Shown here one piece after another: positions 1 to 7,507 of a stretch of DNA of 36,110 nucleotides. The first letter of the stretch is position 1. Every line of letters begins with the position of its first letter. The position numbers and the translations under genes are program-made. The DNA is from Actinomadura chibensis NBRC 106107 (GTDB lineage Bacteria; Actinomycetota; Actinomycetes; Streptosporangiales; Streptosporangiaceae), in the NCBI RefSeq assembly GCF_001552135.1, contig NZ_BCQP01000089.1:1-36110 (forward strand), given 5' to 3'. The notes below the pieces were generated by a model that worked only from the letters and a program-made list of their open reading frames with translations, did not search any database and was not told where the DNA came from.

Positions 1-69
1 CAGCCCGGCGCGGACGAGCGCGTCGTCGTCGACGACGAGGACGCGCACCGGGGGATTCACGCGGGCCAT
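1..69 (-). CDS. Response regulator, N-terminus only (partial)
   Basis: Only the first 23 codons lie in the window. The ATG at 69 opens a peptide reading MARVNPPVRVLVVDDDALVR, followed by AGL. This is the first beta strand and acidic pocket (DDD) of a receiver domain, as in NarL/FixJ-type regulators. It overlaps the stop of the upstream histidine kinase gene by 13 bp, so the two are translationally coupled and form a two-component system. The kinase is of the HisKA_3 class, which normally pairs with NarL-type regulators carrying a LuxR-like DNA-binding domain. The output domain lies outside the window and cannot be checked. Confidence 0.85.
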   Translation of the reverse strand, partial: MARVNPPVRVLVVDDDALVRAGL

Positions 70-1208
70 GGTATCGACGCGTGCAGCCGGAACTCCCCGT
101 CGACCGTCTGGTGGTCGAGCCGTCCGCCCGCCAGGTGCACCCGCTCGGTGAGCCCCACCAGCCCCGCACCCCCGGACCACGCGGACACCGAGCGCTCCGC
201 CGCCAGCGCGTTCCGGACGTCGACCTCCAGCCCCGCGCCGGGCCCACCACGCAGGACGACCCGGACCGGCTGCCCGACCGCATGCTTGCGCGCATTGGTC
301 AGCCCCTCCTGGACGACCCGGTACGCCGTCCGCGCCACGGCGGGCGGCGCCTCGGCCGGATCGTCCACCGCCTCACGCAGCAGCACCTCGGTACCGGCGC
401 CCCGGGACTCCTCGACCAGGCGCGGGACGTCGGCCAGCACCGGCTGCGGACGATTGCCCTCGCCGGTCGCCGGGTCGTCGTCGCGCAGCAGCGAGATCAC
501 GTCCCGCAGTTCCTCTAGCGCCTGGTGCACCCCGTCCCGGACGACCCCCGCAGCCTGGGACAACCTCTCCGGCGAGGCGTCCGGCCGGTACTCCATCGCG
601 CCCGCGAACGTGGCCAGCAGCGACAGCCGGTGCGCGAGGACGTCATGCATCTCCCGCGCGATCCGGCGGCGCTCCAGCATGCGCGCCTCCGCCACCCGGC
701 GCCCCTGCTCCGCCTCGGCGCGCCGGGCCCGCTCCCGCAGCGAACGGACCAGCGCGGCACGAGCCTGCGCCCACGCGCCCCACCCAAGCAGCGCACCGTA
801 ACCCGCGATGACGAGCACCAGCCACCACCCGTAAGGCAACCCGCCGTTGGGCCGCCAGGCCCCCCGGACCGCGTGCGCACCAACCCCCGCCGCCGCCACC
901 GCGATCGAAACCGGAAAGCGCCGATGCCACGCCACCTGCAGAGCACCGATCGTGGCCGGCGGGCTGGCCGCCGGCGACACCGCGGCCAGCACCGTGAGCA
1001 CCCCCGCGACGGCGACCGGCCGCCGCAGCGTCAACGGCGTCAACACCCAGCTCAGCACACCCGCCACGACATCGACCACCAGCAGCGGCCCGGCCGCGCG
1101 CCCACCCCACCACACGAGGACCGTGATCGCGACCAGCACCCCGGACACACCCAAGACCACGGCCTGGACGCCGGCGCCGACTCTCGACCCAAGGGAGAAC
1201 CTGTTCAC
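57..1208 (-). CDS. Sensor histidine kinase, NarL/DesK type (HisKA_3)
   Basis: This is a 383-aa membrane sensor kinase that autophosphorylates and passes phosphate to the response regulator overlapping its 3' end. The N-terminal half (residues about 12-145) is a run of hydrophobic segments with no clear extracellular domain. The HisKA_3 helix follows, with ERRRIAREMHDVLAHRLS around the phospho-acceptor His188. The ATPase domain shows an N-box (EGLTNARKHA, about 301-310) and a glycine lid (GAGLVGLTERV, about 347-357). The start is GTG at 1208; no strong ribosome-binding site is visible, so the exact start is uncertain. The stimulus is unknown. Such short-sensor kinases in actinomycetes often answer to envelope stress, but nothing here proves that. 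Confidence 0.9.
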   Translation of the reverse strand: MNRFSLGSRVGAGVQAVVLGVSGVLVAITVLVWWGGRAAGPLLVVDVVAGVLSWVLTPLTLRRPVAVAGVLTVLAAVSPAASPPATIGALQVAWHRRFPVSIAVAAAGVGAHAVRGAWRPNGGLPYGWWLVLVIAGYGALLGWGAWAQARAALVRSLRERARRAEAEQGRRVAEARMLERRRIAREMHDVLAHRLSLLATFAGAMEYRPDASPERLSQAAGVVRDGVHQALEELRDVISLLRDDDPATGEGNRPQPVLADVPRLVEESRGAGTEVLLREAVDDPAEAPPAVARTAYRVVQEGLTNARKHAVGQPVRVVLRGGPGAGLEVDVRNALAAERSVSAWSGGAGLVGLTERVHLAGGRLDHQTVDGEFRLHASIPWPA

Positions 1209-1236
1209 CCGGCGAGGCTAACCGGCACAAACCAGA

Positions 1237-1260
1237 CACCAACACCTTCCAAAGTTGGTG
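1237..1260. promoter_or_regulatory. Inverted repeat upstream of the kinase gene
   Basis: CACCAAC and GTTGGTG form 7-bp perfect arms around a 10-nt centre, about 30 bp in front of the kinase start and 79-102 bp before the divergent DUF6069 gene. It could be an operator shared by the divergent genes or a weak hairpin. There is no T-tract on either strand. Confidence 0.3.
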
Positions 1261-1338
1261 GTCACCTCCCCCTAAGCAGGCATCGACGAGCCCCACCGAC
1301 CGATGCACCACCCCAACCCGAACCGCGAATCTCCTCCC

Positions 1339-1734
1339 ATGACGAACAACAAGCCCACCGCCCGACGCAAGGGCCGCGCGATCACCGTCACCGCCGCGAC
1401 AACCGGCGCCCTCCTCCTGTGGGCCGTCAACGCCCCCTGGCCCGGCACCGACCTCACCGTCCGCCAAGGCGGCCACATCGGCCCGGCCGCCGTCGCGGCC
1501 ACCGCCCTGACCGCCGGCCTGGCCGCCTGGGCCCTCCTCGCCCTGCTCGAACGCACCGTCCGCCACCCCACCCGGACGTTCCGCATAATCGCCCTGACCA
1601 CTCTGGCGCTCTCCCTAACAGGCCCCCTGACCAGCGGCACCGACCTAACCAGCCGCCTGGTCCTCCTCGGAATGCACCTAACAGTCGGCACAGCCCTAAC
1701 CCTCGGCCTCCCCTGCCCCCGCCCCTGCCACTGA
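1339..1734 (+). CDS. DUF6069 family membrane protein
   Basis: This is a small integral membrane protein of 131 aa with about four hydrophobic segments. The signature AVNAPWPGTDLTVRQGG after the first segment, then a GPAAVAATALTAGLAAWALL segment and an arginine-rich loop, is typical of the actinobacterial DUF6069 family. Its function is unknown. I take the ATG at 1339 (MTNNKPTARRKGR), giving a short basic cytoplasmic tail before the first membrane segment. An in-frame ATG at 1303 would add 12 low-complexity residues and has no better ribosome-binding site. The gene diverges from the histidine kinase and ends just before the tRNA-Ser terminator. Confidence 0.75.
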   Translation: MTNNKPTARRKGRAITVTAATTGALLLWAVNAPWPGTDLTVRQGGHIGPAAVAATALTAGLAAWALLALLERTVRHPTRTFRIIALTTLALSLTGPLTSGTDLTSRLVLLGMHLTVGTALTLGLPCPRPCH

Positions 1735-1826
1735 AGAAACACGCCCCGCCGTCCCCTCTACCTCGACGGACTCGGACAGCGGCACCGGGGCAGCACAGCA
1801 GCCGCGAAAACAGACCCCTGGAATGC

Positions 1827-1873
1827 GACAAGGGCCTTGCACAAGATCGCAATCTCACGCAAAGCCCTTGTCA
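1827..1873 (-). terminator. Hairpin terminator downstream of tRNA-Ser
   Basis: GACAAGGGC and GCCCTTGTC form 9-bp perfect arms directly after the tRNA 3' end on the minus strand. The loop is long and may pair further (cttgc/gcaaa). There is no clear T-run, which is common for actinomycete terminators. Confidence 0.6.
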
Positions 1874-1875
1874 GG

Positions 1876-1967
1876 TGGCGGAGGATCGGGGATTTGAACC
1901 CCGGATGGGCGTGAACCCAAACCGCATTAGCAGTGCGGCGCCATAGACCGGACTAGGCGAATCCTCC
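1876..1967 (-). tRNA. tRNA-Ser(GCT)
   Basis: The acceptor stem is GGAGGAT/ATCCTCC with discriminator G and an encoded CCA. The anticodon stem CCGCA/TGCGG holds loop CTGCTAA, giving anticodon GCT, which reads AGC/AGU serine codons. A long variable arm (TTTGGGTTCACGCCCATC region) and a T-arm with TTCAAAT confirm a class II serine tRNA. Length is 92 nt including CCA. It is intact and followed by a hairpin terminator. Confidence 0.95.
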
Positions 1968-2110
1968 AGAGCCTTCAGGCCCAGACAGGCTACCGGTTCA
2001 GCGCACCAACCGGCAAAGCCCGACGAGCAGCATAGTCCGAGTCGCCGCCGCGACGCGACGACCTTTACCGAACGTCCGCCCCTGGGGCCGCAGGAGCGGA
2101 TCGCCGGACG

Positions 2111-2542
2111 TCAGCCCAGGCGGAACGCGCTGAACCCGCAGGCCTCGGCGAGGTCGTTCCCGTGCCGCTGCATGGCCGCGGTGTCGGGCTGCCCGATGGA
2201 CGACGTGTCGCCGGAGCTCAGCTTCCGCAGCATCTCCGCCGTGTTGTCGAGGTCCCCGGCGAACGCCGTGGCGGCGGACGCGACGTCCCCGCCGGCGCTC
2301 TGCCCCTCCGACCGCACCTTGGCGGCAGTGTCGGTGAACTTCTGGGCGGTCGAGGACGCACCGCTGGGCGACGTCATCGACATGCTTCCGGTGGAGAAGC
2401 TCCGCAGCTCCGTCTCGATGTTCTTGCAGGCGGTGCGCTTCTTGCCACCGGCGACGGCGTCGATCGCCCCGCATCCCGTGGAAGCGAGCATCAGGCCACC
2501 GACGGCGACGACGCCGACCAGCGTGGTGGCGGACATGCGCAT
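2111..2542 (-). CDS. Small secreted lipoprotein of unknown function
   Basis: A 143-aa protein whose N-terminus (MRMSATTLVGVVAVGGLMLASTGCG) is a lipoprotein-like signal peptide with the modified cysteine at residue 24. The box is STGC rather than the ideal LAGC, so lipidation is probable, not certain. The mature part is helical, alanine/serine-rich and contains one further pair of cysteines (CKNI and EACGF) that could form a disulfide outside the membrane. The start at 2542 is preceded by GAAGGAG at a good distance. It is monocistronic as far as can be seen. The family is not recognised beyond similarity in style to small actinomycete cell-surface lipoproteins. Confidence 0.7.
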   Translation of the reverse strand: MRMSATTLVGVVAVGGLMLASTGCGAIDAVAGGKKRTACKNIETELRSFSTGSMSMTSPSGASSTAQKFTDTAAKVRSEGQSAGGDVASAATAFAGDLDNTAEMLRKLSSGDTSSIGQPDTAAMQRHGNDLAEACGFSAFRLG

Positions 2543-2731
2543 GAGGATTCTCCTTCAGGGGGTTTCGGATCTTCCGGACGGGCCAGACTCTCAGGTCACA
2601 CCCGTCCCGATGACCCCTTTGACACCCGTCCACCACAAAGAGTTCCGTGACTCAAGTCACACTCCCACGCCGACCTGTACCGCAACCGATTCGCAGTCAG
2701 CCCCACGGAGCCGGTACAGTAATCCCGGCAG

Positions 2732-2804
2732 GCACCCGTAGCTCAACGGATAGAGCATCTGACTACGGATCAGAAGGTTAGGGGTTCGAATCCCTTCGGG
2801 TGCG
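2732..2804 (+). tRNA. tRNA-Arg(ACG), AICE integration site
   Basis: The acceptor stem is GCACCCG/CGGGTGC with discriminator G. The anticodon stem TCTGA/TCAGA holds loop CTACGGA, giving anticodon ACG (read as ICG), the main tRNA for CGU/CGC/CGA arginine codons. The T-arm has TTCGAAT. CCA is not encoded. From the anticodon loop onward (2763) the gene body is the left arm of the integrated element, so the element supplies a perfect 3' half and the tRNA stays functional. TACAGT at 2715-2720 may be its -10 element, but no convincing -35 is seen. Confidence 0.95.
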
Positions 2805-2829
2805 CCCAGCTCAAAGGCCCCTTCCGATC
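2763..2829 (+). repeat. attL core and extension of the AICE
   Basis: The 43 bases 2763-2805 are identical to 17090-17132. They start in the anticodon loop and run past the tRNA end. After one mismatch at 2806 the identity continues to 2829, giving 66 of 67 matches. This is the classic att arrangement of integrases that use the 3' half of a tRNA gene. Confidence 0.93.
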
Positions 2830-2843
2830 ATGGAAGGGGCCTT
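2814..2843 (+). terminator. Element-borne terminator for tRNA-Arg (attL side)
   Basis: A 12-bp perfect stem (AAGGCCCCTTCC / GGAAGGGGCCTT) with a 6-nt loop lies 9 bp after the tRNA end and just downstream of the integrase stop. It also terminates the leftward int operon from the other side. The loop and right arm differ from the chromosomal version at 17141-17171, so this copy was brought by the element. Confidence 0.8.
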
Positions 2844-2873
2844 CGTAGTAGCAGGTACAGCAGCGAAGTACAG

Positions 2874-4205
2874 CTACACGGACGCCTCGCCACTGTCGCC
2901 GCCAGCCTGCCGCAGGTGGTCCCCGAGCCGCTTGAGGGCCGCCCGAGTGTCCTCCGACGGAACCTCCGTGTAGATCTCCATCGTGATGCTGATCCGGCTG
3001 TGCCTGAGGATCTGCATCGCCACGCGAGGGTGGACGTCGAGCGCGGCCAGCAGCTTGCCGCACGTGTGCCGCGTGTCATGCACCCGGATCACCCGGACGC
3101 CCGCGGCGGCACACCGCGACTCGAACGCGCGGTTGACGTTGCGTGGTTCGATCGCCCGGCCAGTCCGTGTGGTGAAGACGAGGTCGTTTGCCTGCCAGTC
3201 GTCGCCAGCCGTGTCCCGAGCCTCGGCGAGCTGGCGCTCTCGCACACGCAGCGCCGAGGTGCACACCGATGGCAGCGGTAGCACGTCGGTAGAGCCGTCG
3301 GTCTTGGTGCGCTCCTTGTGGATGAGGCGGGATCCGACGCGCTGTAGCTGCCATTCGATGGTCAGTTCGTCGGCCTTGAAGTCGATGTCTGCCCAGCGGA
3401 GGCCGAACACTTCGCCCTTGCGCATGCCCATGACGAGGATGAGCACCCACGCGGCGTATAGCGGGTCGTTGGCTTCCCTGGCGTATTCGAGGAACCGCCG
3501 CGCTTCTTCCACGGTCCACGTGGATGCTTTGCGGGTCCGCTTCCGCGCGGTCGGGACCTTGGCGAGGGCGGCGACGTTGCGGGAGATGATCTCTTCCGTC
3601 CGCGCCTGGTTCAGTGCGGCCCGGAGCGTGTTGCGTGCTGCGGTGATGGTCCGTCGACTCGGGTAGTCCTTGCAGCACTGCCCGATGGCGCAGCACCGTT
3701 GCCGCTTGCGCGGGTTCTTGTGCTCTTTGGGACGTCGCGCGTCCTTGCCCTGGGCGCAGCACTGGCACTTGCCGGGAACACCGTTCAGCCACTTCTGAAC
3801 GTCCCGCACGGTGAGCCGGTCGAGCCGCTTCTTACCCAGGCCGGGGATGACATGAAGCCGAGACATCAGCTCATAGTGTGAATAGGTGTTCGGCTCCCGG
3901 TTCGGTTCGATCACGTCCGTGAGCCAGTAGGTGAGGTACTGCTCTACGGTCGGCATCCTAGTAGCGATCGGGCGTTGCTTGGCTTCGTTGAGAAGCTTGA
4001 TGTATTTGTCATGGACGATGTCGCGGGTCTTGCCGTAGACGTATTTCCGTGTGCGTTCCCCGGCGGGGGTGGTCACCCAGGCGTAGGCGGCGTAACCGTT
4101 GCGGTAGGGGTAGATGGAGCCTTCCCCGTTGGCTCGACTGCGGGTGCTCTTGCGCTTCTTTCCGTCCTCCGGCTCTTCGGGGACGGCGGATGTGGTGCTG
4201 GGCAT
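2874..4205 (-). CDS. int: AICE tyrosine recombinase/integrase
   Basis: This 443-aa site-specific recombinase cuts and joins attP with the tRNA-Arg attB. Catalytic residues are visible: Arg262 in MGMRKGE, His376 and Arg379 in HDTRH, His402 in LRHSR and the nucleophile Tyr412 in MEIYTEV. The N-terminus (about 25-75) is a basic arm-binding domain (NGEGSIYPYRNGYAAY), followed by a core-binding helical domain from about 85. A cysteine-rich insertion at 147-178 (KCQCC ... RCCAIGQCC) splits the core-binding domain; this is typical of actinobacterial AICE integrases and may bind zinc. Its ATG overlaps the xis stop by one base (TGATG), so both are made together. The gene ends 30 bp from the attL terminator. 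Confidence 0.96.
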   Translation of the reverse strand: MPSTTSAVPEEPEDGKKRKSTRSRANGEGSIYPYRNGYAAYAWVTTPAGERTRKYVYGKTRDIVHDKYIKLLNEAKQRPIATRMPTVEQYLTYWLTDVIEPNREPNTYSHYELMSRLHVIPGLGKKRLDRLTVRDVQKWLNGVPGKCQCCAQGKDARRPKEHKNPRKRQRCCAIGQCCKDYPSRRTITAARNTLRAALNQARTEEIISRNVAALAKVPTARKRTRKASTWTVEEARRFLEYAREANDPLYAAWVLILVMGMRKGEVFGLRWADIDFKADELTIEWQLQRVGSRLIHKERTKTDGSTDVLPLPSVCTSALRVRERQLAEARDTAGDDWQANDLVFTTRTGRAIEPRNVNRAFESRCAAAGVRVIRVHDTRHTCGKLLAALDVHPRVAMQILRHSRISITMEIYTEVPSEDTRAALKRLGDHLRQAGGDSGEASV

Positions 4206-4384
4206 CAGGCGACGTCCTCCATGAGTTCGTTGAGGAGTTCGGCGATTGCGTCGACGGGGACGAGACGGCGGCGGCCGATCTTGAGCGTGCGGAGTTGGTT
4301 GGAGCGGATGAGGTTGTAGAGCGTCCAGCGGCTAACGCGGAGCCGGTCGGCCGCTTCATCGACCGTGAGGACGAGTTCTGACAC
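4205..4384 (-). CDS. xis: Excisionase, MerR-like HTH_17
   Basis: A 59-aa DNA-binding protein that biases the integrase toward excision. The core LTVDEAADRLRVSRWTLYNL is followed by the wing with RTLKIGRRRLVPVDAI, the standard layout of the helix-turn-helix 17/excisionase family. I choose the GTG at 4384 because GGAGG sits 7 bases in front of it. An in-frame ATG at 4450 would add a proline/arginine-rich tail and has no such site. It is coupled to int by a one-base overlap and lies 52 bp downstream of rep. Confidence 0.92.
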   Translation of the reverse strand: MSELVLTVDEAADRLRVSRWTLYNLIRSNQLRTLKIGRRRLVPVDAIAELLNELMEDVA

Positions 4385-4436
4385 GTCAACGCCTCCAGGC
4401 GTGGAACAGGAACCGAGCGAGCGACCCGTCCGGGTC

Positions 4437-5831
4437 TTAGGGCGATGCATGCAGCGACGGCATTCGCTGTCCGGTGAGCGCGGCGGTCAGCAGCGCTTCA
4501 CCAGGAGTGAGGCCCTGGCCGACGTAACGCCAATCGGCAATGACGAGGACTTCGTCATCGTCAAAGGGCAGCCGACCAGTGGTGATCTGGTGTCCTTTCT
4601 CGTTATGCGCGATCCTCTCTGCGCGCAGGCGGCCGAGGGTGGTGGAGTAGCGGCGCGATTTGGTGGAGAAGTGGCCGCGGAAGCCGAGCATGTGCGCCCA
4701 TTCGGCCAGTCGGAGTTCGGCAAATTCCTCCAGGGAACTCAAGTGGAGGCATTCGATGATCAGCCGTCGGGCGTGTGCGGACACGGGCAGGTCGGCCGGG
4801 TCGTCGGTGGGACGTATCCGGCGGTCGAGGGTGCCGACGCATTCGGCGGCCTTGGTGGCGTATTTGGCGATGTAGCCAGCCACCGCCTGATCAGTGAGTT
4901 CCCCAGTGCTCGAAATAGGGCGTACGTCGGTCTGTGAGCCCCAGACGTGATCCTTGGCCGGGACGTCCCCCGCCGCCGAGGTTGAGACCTTGACCGCGCT
5001 CGCCGCGTGGTCGACACCGGCCTTGAGTAGTTCGTGCGTCGCCCAGGCCGGAGGCGCAGCGTCGGGGCCGCCGGGTCCGTCGAAGCGGATTACGGCGTGG
5101 AAATGGACCAGGCCGCGCCGTTGGTATTCGGCGACCTTGGCGAAGGAGACGGTGAGGACCTCGCGCAGGTCGGACACTCGCAGCCCGGCCGACCGTGCCA
5201 CGTACCGGCGGAAGGCCATGGTGAAGCGGCGCCAGAGTTCGGGAGCGTGGGCATTCCACAGCACGGCCCCGGCGTAGTCGAAGCAGTCGTCGCAGATGGG
5301 TTGCCCAAGCCGAGTGTCGTCGGCGGAGTGCCGGACGGTGCACGAGACCGGGCGACCGTGCAAGCACATTCCGCCGTTGCGGCGCGGGTGACAGGCGGAC
5401 ACCCCGCCACCGGCACCGGTCCGCCGGGAGTGCACGGCACCGAACGAGGGTGCGGTCAGGGTGACGAACGCCGTCGGATGGGCACTGACCGACGCCGCGA
5501 CTCCCTTGCCACCGACGAGTCCGGCGCGGATGAGTTGGTAGGTGTCGGCGCGGTAGACCTCGGCGCAGGCCGGGCAGCGAGACGCCCGGCGGGTCTTGCA
5601 CGCCACGCGCAGCGAGCCGCTCGGTTCTTGTGCCGTGGAGTAGCGATGCAGGAGAGCACCGGTCAGCGAGTCTCGATACTCGACTCTTCCGCGCAGGTGG
5701 ATGGGTTGGGCGCATCCTCCGGTGGCGTGGGCGCGACGGGCCCAGGCGCGGAAGTCGGTCCGGTTGTAGCGGGTGGCCATGTCGCGTGCGGCCGGGCCGT
5801 TGATGAGCGGTGGCGGTGCGGGTTCGGGCAC
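4437..5831 (-). CDS. rep: RepSA-like rolling-circle replication initiator
   Basis: From the GTG at 5831 the protein has 464 aa, close to the roughly 460 aa of pSAM2 RepSA. It should nick the element's double-strand origin and drive replication of the excised circle. Visible motifs are FVTLTAPSFG (about 122-131), the metal-binding HUH-type pair HFHAV (about 243-247), and YIAKYATK (about 320-327), which carries the candidate nicking tyrosines. Pairs of cysteines (CPAC near 86, CDDC near 180) suggest a zinc-binding module. GGGAGA lies 10 bases before the chosen start. The open frame continues to 6059 but would then overlap the small membrane protein gene. The origin itself is not identified. Confidence 0.92.
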   Translation of the reverse strand: MPEPAPPPLINGPAARDMATRYNRTDFRAWARRAHATGGCAQPIHLRGRVEYRDSLTGALLHRYSTAQEPSGSLRVACKTRRASRCPACAEVYRADTYQLIRAGLVGGKGVAASVSAHPTAFVTLTAPSFGAVHSRRTGAGGGVSACHPRRNGGMCLHGRPVSCTVRHSADDTRLGQPICDDCFDYAGAVLWNAHAPELWRRFTMAFRRYVARSAGLRVSDLREVLTVSFAKVAEYQRRGLVHFHAVIRFDGPGGPDAAPPAWATHELLKAGVDHAASAVKVSTSAAGDVPAKDHVWGSQTDVRPISSTGELTDQAVAGYIAKYATKAAECVGTLDRRIRPTDDPADLPVSAHARRLIIECLHLSSLEEFAELRLAEWAHMLGFRGHFSTKSRRYSTTLGRLRAERIAHNEKGHQITTGRLPFDDDEVLVIADWRYVGQGLTPGEALLTAALTGQRMPSLHASP

Positions 5832-5935
5832 GATGGGCGGGTCTCCCTGTCCGTGGTTGCGGATGGTCGGGGACGGGCCCGGCGTGGTCGCTGTGTGCTT
5901 GCCGGCGACTGCGGCCACGCCGGGTATCCGGACTG

Positions 5936-6091
5936 TCAGAGGGCCGAGGTGAAACGAGCCAGGGCATCGGCGGCGAAGGCCAGGCCATGGCCGAGGGCGC
6001 GGGTGGTGTCGGCGGCGGTTTCGGGGTGCCGGATCAGGTACAGGCCCAGCACGCCCCACATGGCGATGAAGGCGCAGCGGCGCAGAAACAT
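5936..6091 (-). CDS. Small AICE membrane protein
   Basis: A 51-aa protein starting MFLRRCAFIAMWGVLGLYLI, one hydrophobic segment followed by RHPETAADTTRALGHGLAFA, an amphipathic tail. Short proteins of this pattern are regularly found between spdB and rep in AICEs; the role is unknown, perhaps in spread of the element through mycelium. The ATG at 6091 has AAGGGGA 8 bases upstream. It lies 16 bp downstream of the zinc-knuckle peptide gene and 104 bp ahead of the rep start, in the same operon. A longer in-frame start at 6217 would add a proline/alanine-rich stretch antisense to that neighbour and is less likely. Confidence 0.7.
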   Translation of the reverse strand: MFLRRCAFIAMWGVLGLYLIRHPETAADTTRALGHGLAFAADALARFTSAL

Positions 6092-6107
6092 CAGCGGTGT
6101 CCCCTTG

Positions 6108-6260
6108 TCAGGTGGTGTGGCCGTGGCCGTTGCAGTCGGGGCAGGTGGACCCGTCGGAGGCGACGCCGCCCCCGCCGCAGGTCCCGCACACCCAGCCCAC
6201 GACGAGCCGAAAATCACCGGGCACCGGCGGTGTGGTCTGCACGATCGGGTTGAGGGTCAT
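6108..6260 (-). CDS. 50-aa CxxCxG-type zinc-knuckle peptide
   Basis: A short gene whose product ends with two cysteine pairs: WVCGTCGGGGVAS, then TCPDCNGHGHTT. The pairs are 16 residues apart with glycine-rich context, like a single DnaJ-type zinc ribbon. The ATG at 6260 is preceded by GGAGGA at 8 bases, an excellent site. It fits exactly between DUF2637 (stop 6283) and the small membrane protein (start 6091). The role is unknown; the position in the transfer operon suggests a part in replication or spread. No enzyme domain is visible. Confidence 0.72.
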   Translation of the reverse strand: MTLNPIVQTTPPVPGDFRLVVGWVCGTCGGGGVASDGSTCPDCNGHGHTT

Positions 6261-6282
6261 GGCGGATGTCCTCCAGCCGGGC

Positions 6283-7110
6283 TTAGGCGACGGATGCGGT
6301 TTCGGTGCGGGCGTGTTCGGTGCGGATCTGGCGGAGCAGGTCGGAGGCGAGTTGGTTGGACACGCCGAGGCGGGCGCGGAGCGCGTCGCGGGTGATGGGC
6401 CGCCCGTGCTCGTTCTGGTGTTCGACTGCGACCCGGCGCGCGAACTCCACCAGCGGCCCGGCCGGTCCGGACGCTGATGAGGGCGCCGGAGGCCGGGACG
6501 AGGACGCGGACGAGGCGGCGGGAACGGGGATCGAGGTCTGGTCGTCCTGCTCGTCCTGGTCCTTGTCGGTGTCGTCCCGGACCGTCGAGGCGCGGGGACG
6601 GTCGTCCTCCCACACCACCCACGGCGACGAGGGCGACCCGGACGATGAGACCGCCGGGGATGGGGAGGGCATTGAGGACGGGCGGCCGAAGGAGTGCGGG
6701 ATCGGTGTAGGCCGGGCCGTTGTCGTAGTGTTGGTGTTGCGGCGTTCGAGCATGGAGACGGCGACCAGGAACGCGCCCGCCGGAGTGCCTGCGGTGAACC
6801 AGCCCCAGACGGTTGGGTCGGCTTGTGCGAGGTTGGCGGCCAAGGAGAGCAGGACGCCGCCGACCAGGACGAGCGTCGGCCACGACAACCGACCCGTTGC
6901 CCGCCCGGTGCGCTTGTCGCGCTGGCGTTCCCCGGCCGCCATCACGCAGGTGAGGTCGATGCAGACCGCGATGGCCCAGGCCATCCACCCGGTTTGGCCG
7001 TGTTCGGTGGCGGTGTCGCGGATGTGGGTGAACGACCCCGCCGCCGCGATCCCCGCCAGCACCACCACCGGCCCGGAGTCGGCCAGCGGCCCGAGAATGC
7101 GGCGGGTCAT
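6283..7110 (-). CDS. spdB: DUF2637 / SpdB-like spread protein
   Basis: A 275-aa membrane protein of the DUF2637 family, linked in Streptomyces elements to intramycelial spread after TraB-mediated transfer. Four hydrophobic segments occupy about residues 10-130: PVVVLAGIAAAGSF, GWMAWAIAVCIDLTCVMAAG, WPTLVLVGGVLLSLAANLAQ and TPAGAFLVAVSML. A long serine/proline-rich acidic linker follows (about 130-215). The C-terminus (FARRVAVEHQNEHGRPITRD, then LRARLGVSNQLASDLLRQIR) looks like a helix-turn-helix, which is usual for this family. Its ATG overlaps the preceding stop by four bases (ATGA), so translation is coupled. Confidence 0.9.
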   Translation of the reverse strand: MTRRILGPLADSGPVVVLAGIAAAGSFTHIRDTATEHGQTGWMAWAIAVCIDLTCVMAAGERQRDKRTGRATGRLSWPTLVLVGGVLLSLAANLAQADPTVWGWFTAGTPAGAFLVAVSMLERRNTNTTTTARPTPIPHSFGRPSSMPSPSPAVSSSGSPSSPWVVWEDDRPRASTVRDDTDKDQDEQDDQTSIPVPAASSASSSRPPAPSSASGPAGPLVEFARRVAVEHQNEHGRPITRDALRARLGVSNQLASDLLRQIRTEHARTETASVA

Positions 7111-7400
7111 GCCGCCCGCCGGGAGGTGACCAGGGCCAGTAGCGCGGCCAGTTCGGCGTCACACCGATGCCCGTCCGCCCAGTCATCCACCCCGGCCACG
7201 TGCGACGAGGCGAACGACTCGGCGCACGAGAAGCACACCGCCACGTCCAGACCCCGCAACTCGTCCCACCCGACCCGCACAGGCGACGTGCCCGACGAGG
7301 ACGACACGAACAAGACCGCGGACGGCCGGGACGAACCCAAGGCCGGGAAGGACGGAATGGGGACGAGCCGAGGACGGACGGCCAGGACGCGGACGGACAT
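7107..7400 (-). CDS. 97-aa AICE protein with Cys/His cluster
   Basis: A hypothetical protein from ATG 7400, chosen because GGAGG lies 7 bases upstream; the open frame extends to 7466 without a better site. A possible metal site is seen in VAVCFSCAESFASSHV and GHRCDAEL (CxxC, His, then His-x-Cys). The rest is hydrophobic/proline-rich (LVPIPSFPALG, AVLFVSSSSG). It overlaps spdB by four bases and follows traB by 107 bp. Proteins at this position in AICEs are poorly characterised; a role in transfer is inferred only from the operon. Confidence 0.7.
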   Translation of the reverse strand: MSVRVLAVRPRLVPIPSFPALGSSRPSAVLFVSSSSGTSPVRVGWDELRGLDVAVCFSCAESFASSHVAGVDDWADGHRCDAELAALLALVTSRRAA

Positions 7401-7507
7401 CGGAGAGCCTCCAGGAGCGGGTTCGGGCACAGGTCGGGTAAGGACGTGGCGCAATCGAGGGCTCACGCCGAGCCGTTGAGGAAGTCGACGAAGGAGAGCG
7501 ACCGTGC

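Noticed and set aside
525..1946. A 473-codon plus-strand open frame
   Set aside because: It is antisense to the histidine kinase and DUF6069 region, is a low-complexity Pro/Arg/His peptide, and runs into tRNA-Ser.
5034..6395. A 453-codon plus-strand open frame
   Set aside because: Antisense to rep, with glycine/arginine-rich composition and no domain; the minus-strand rep has clear motifs.
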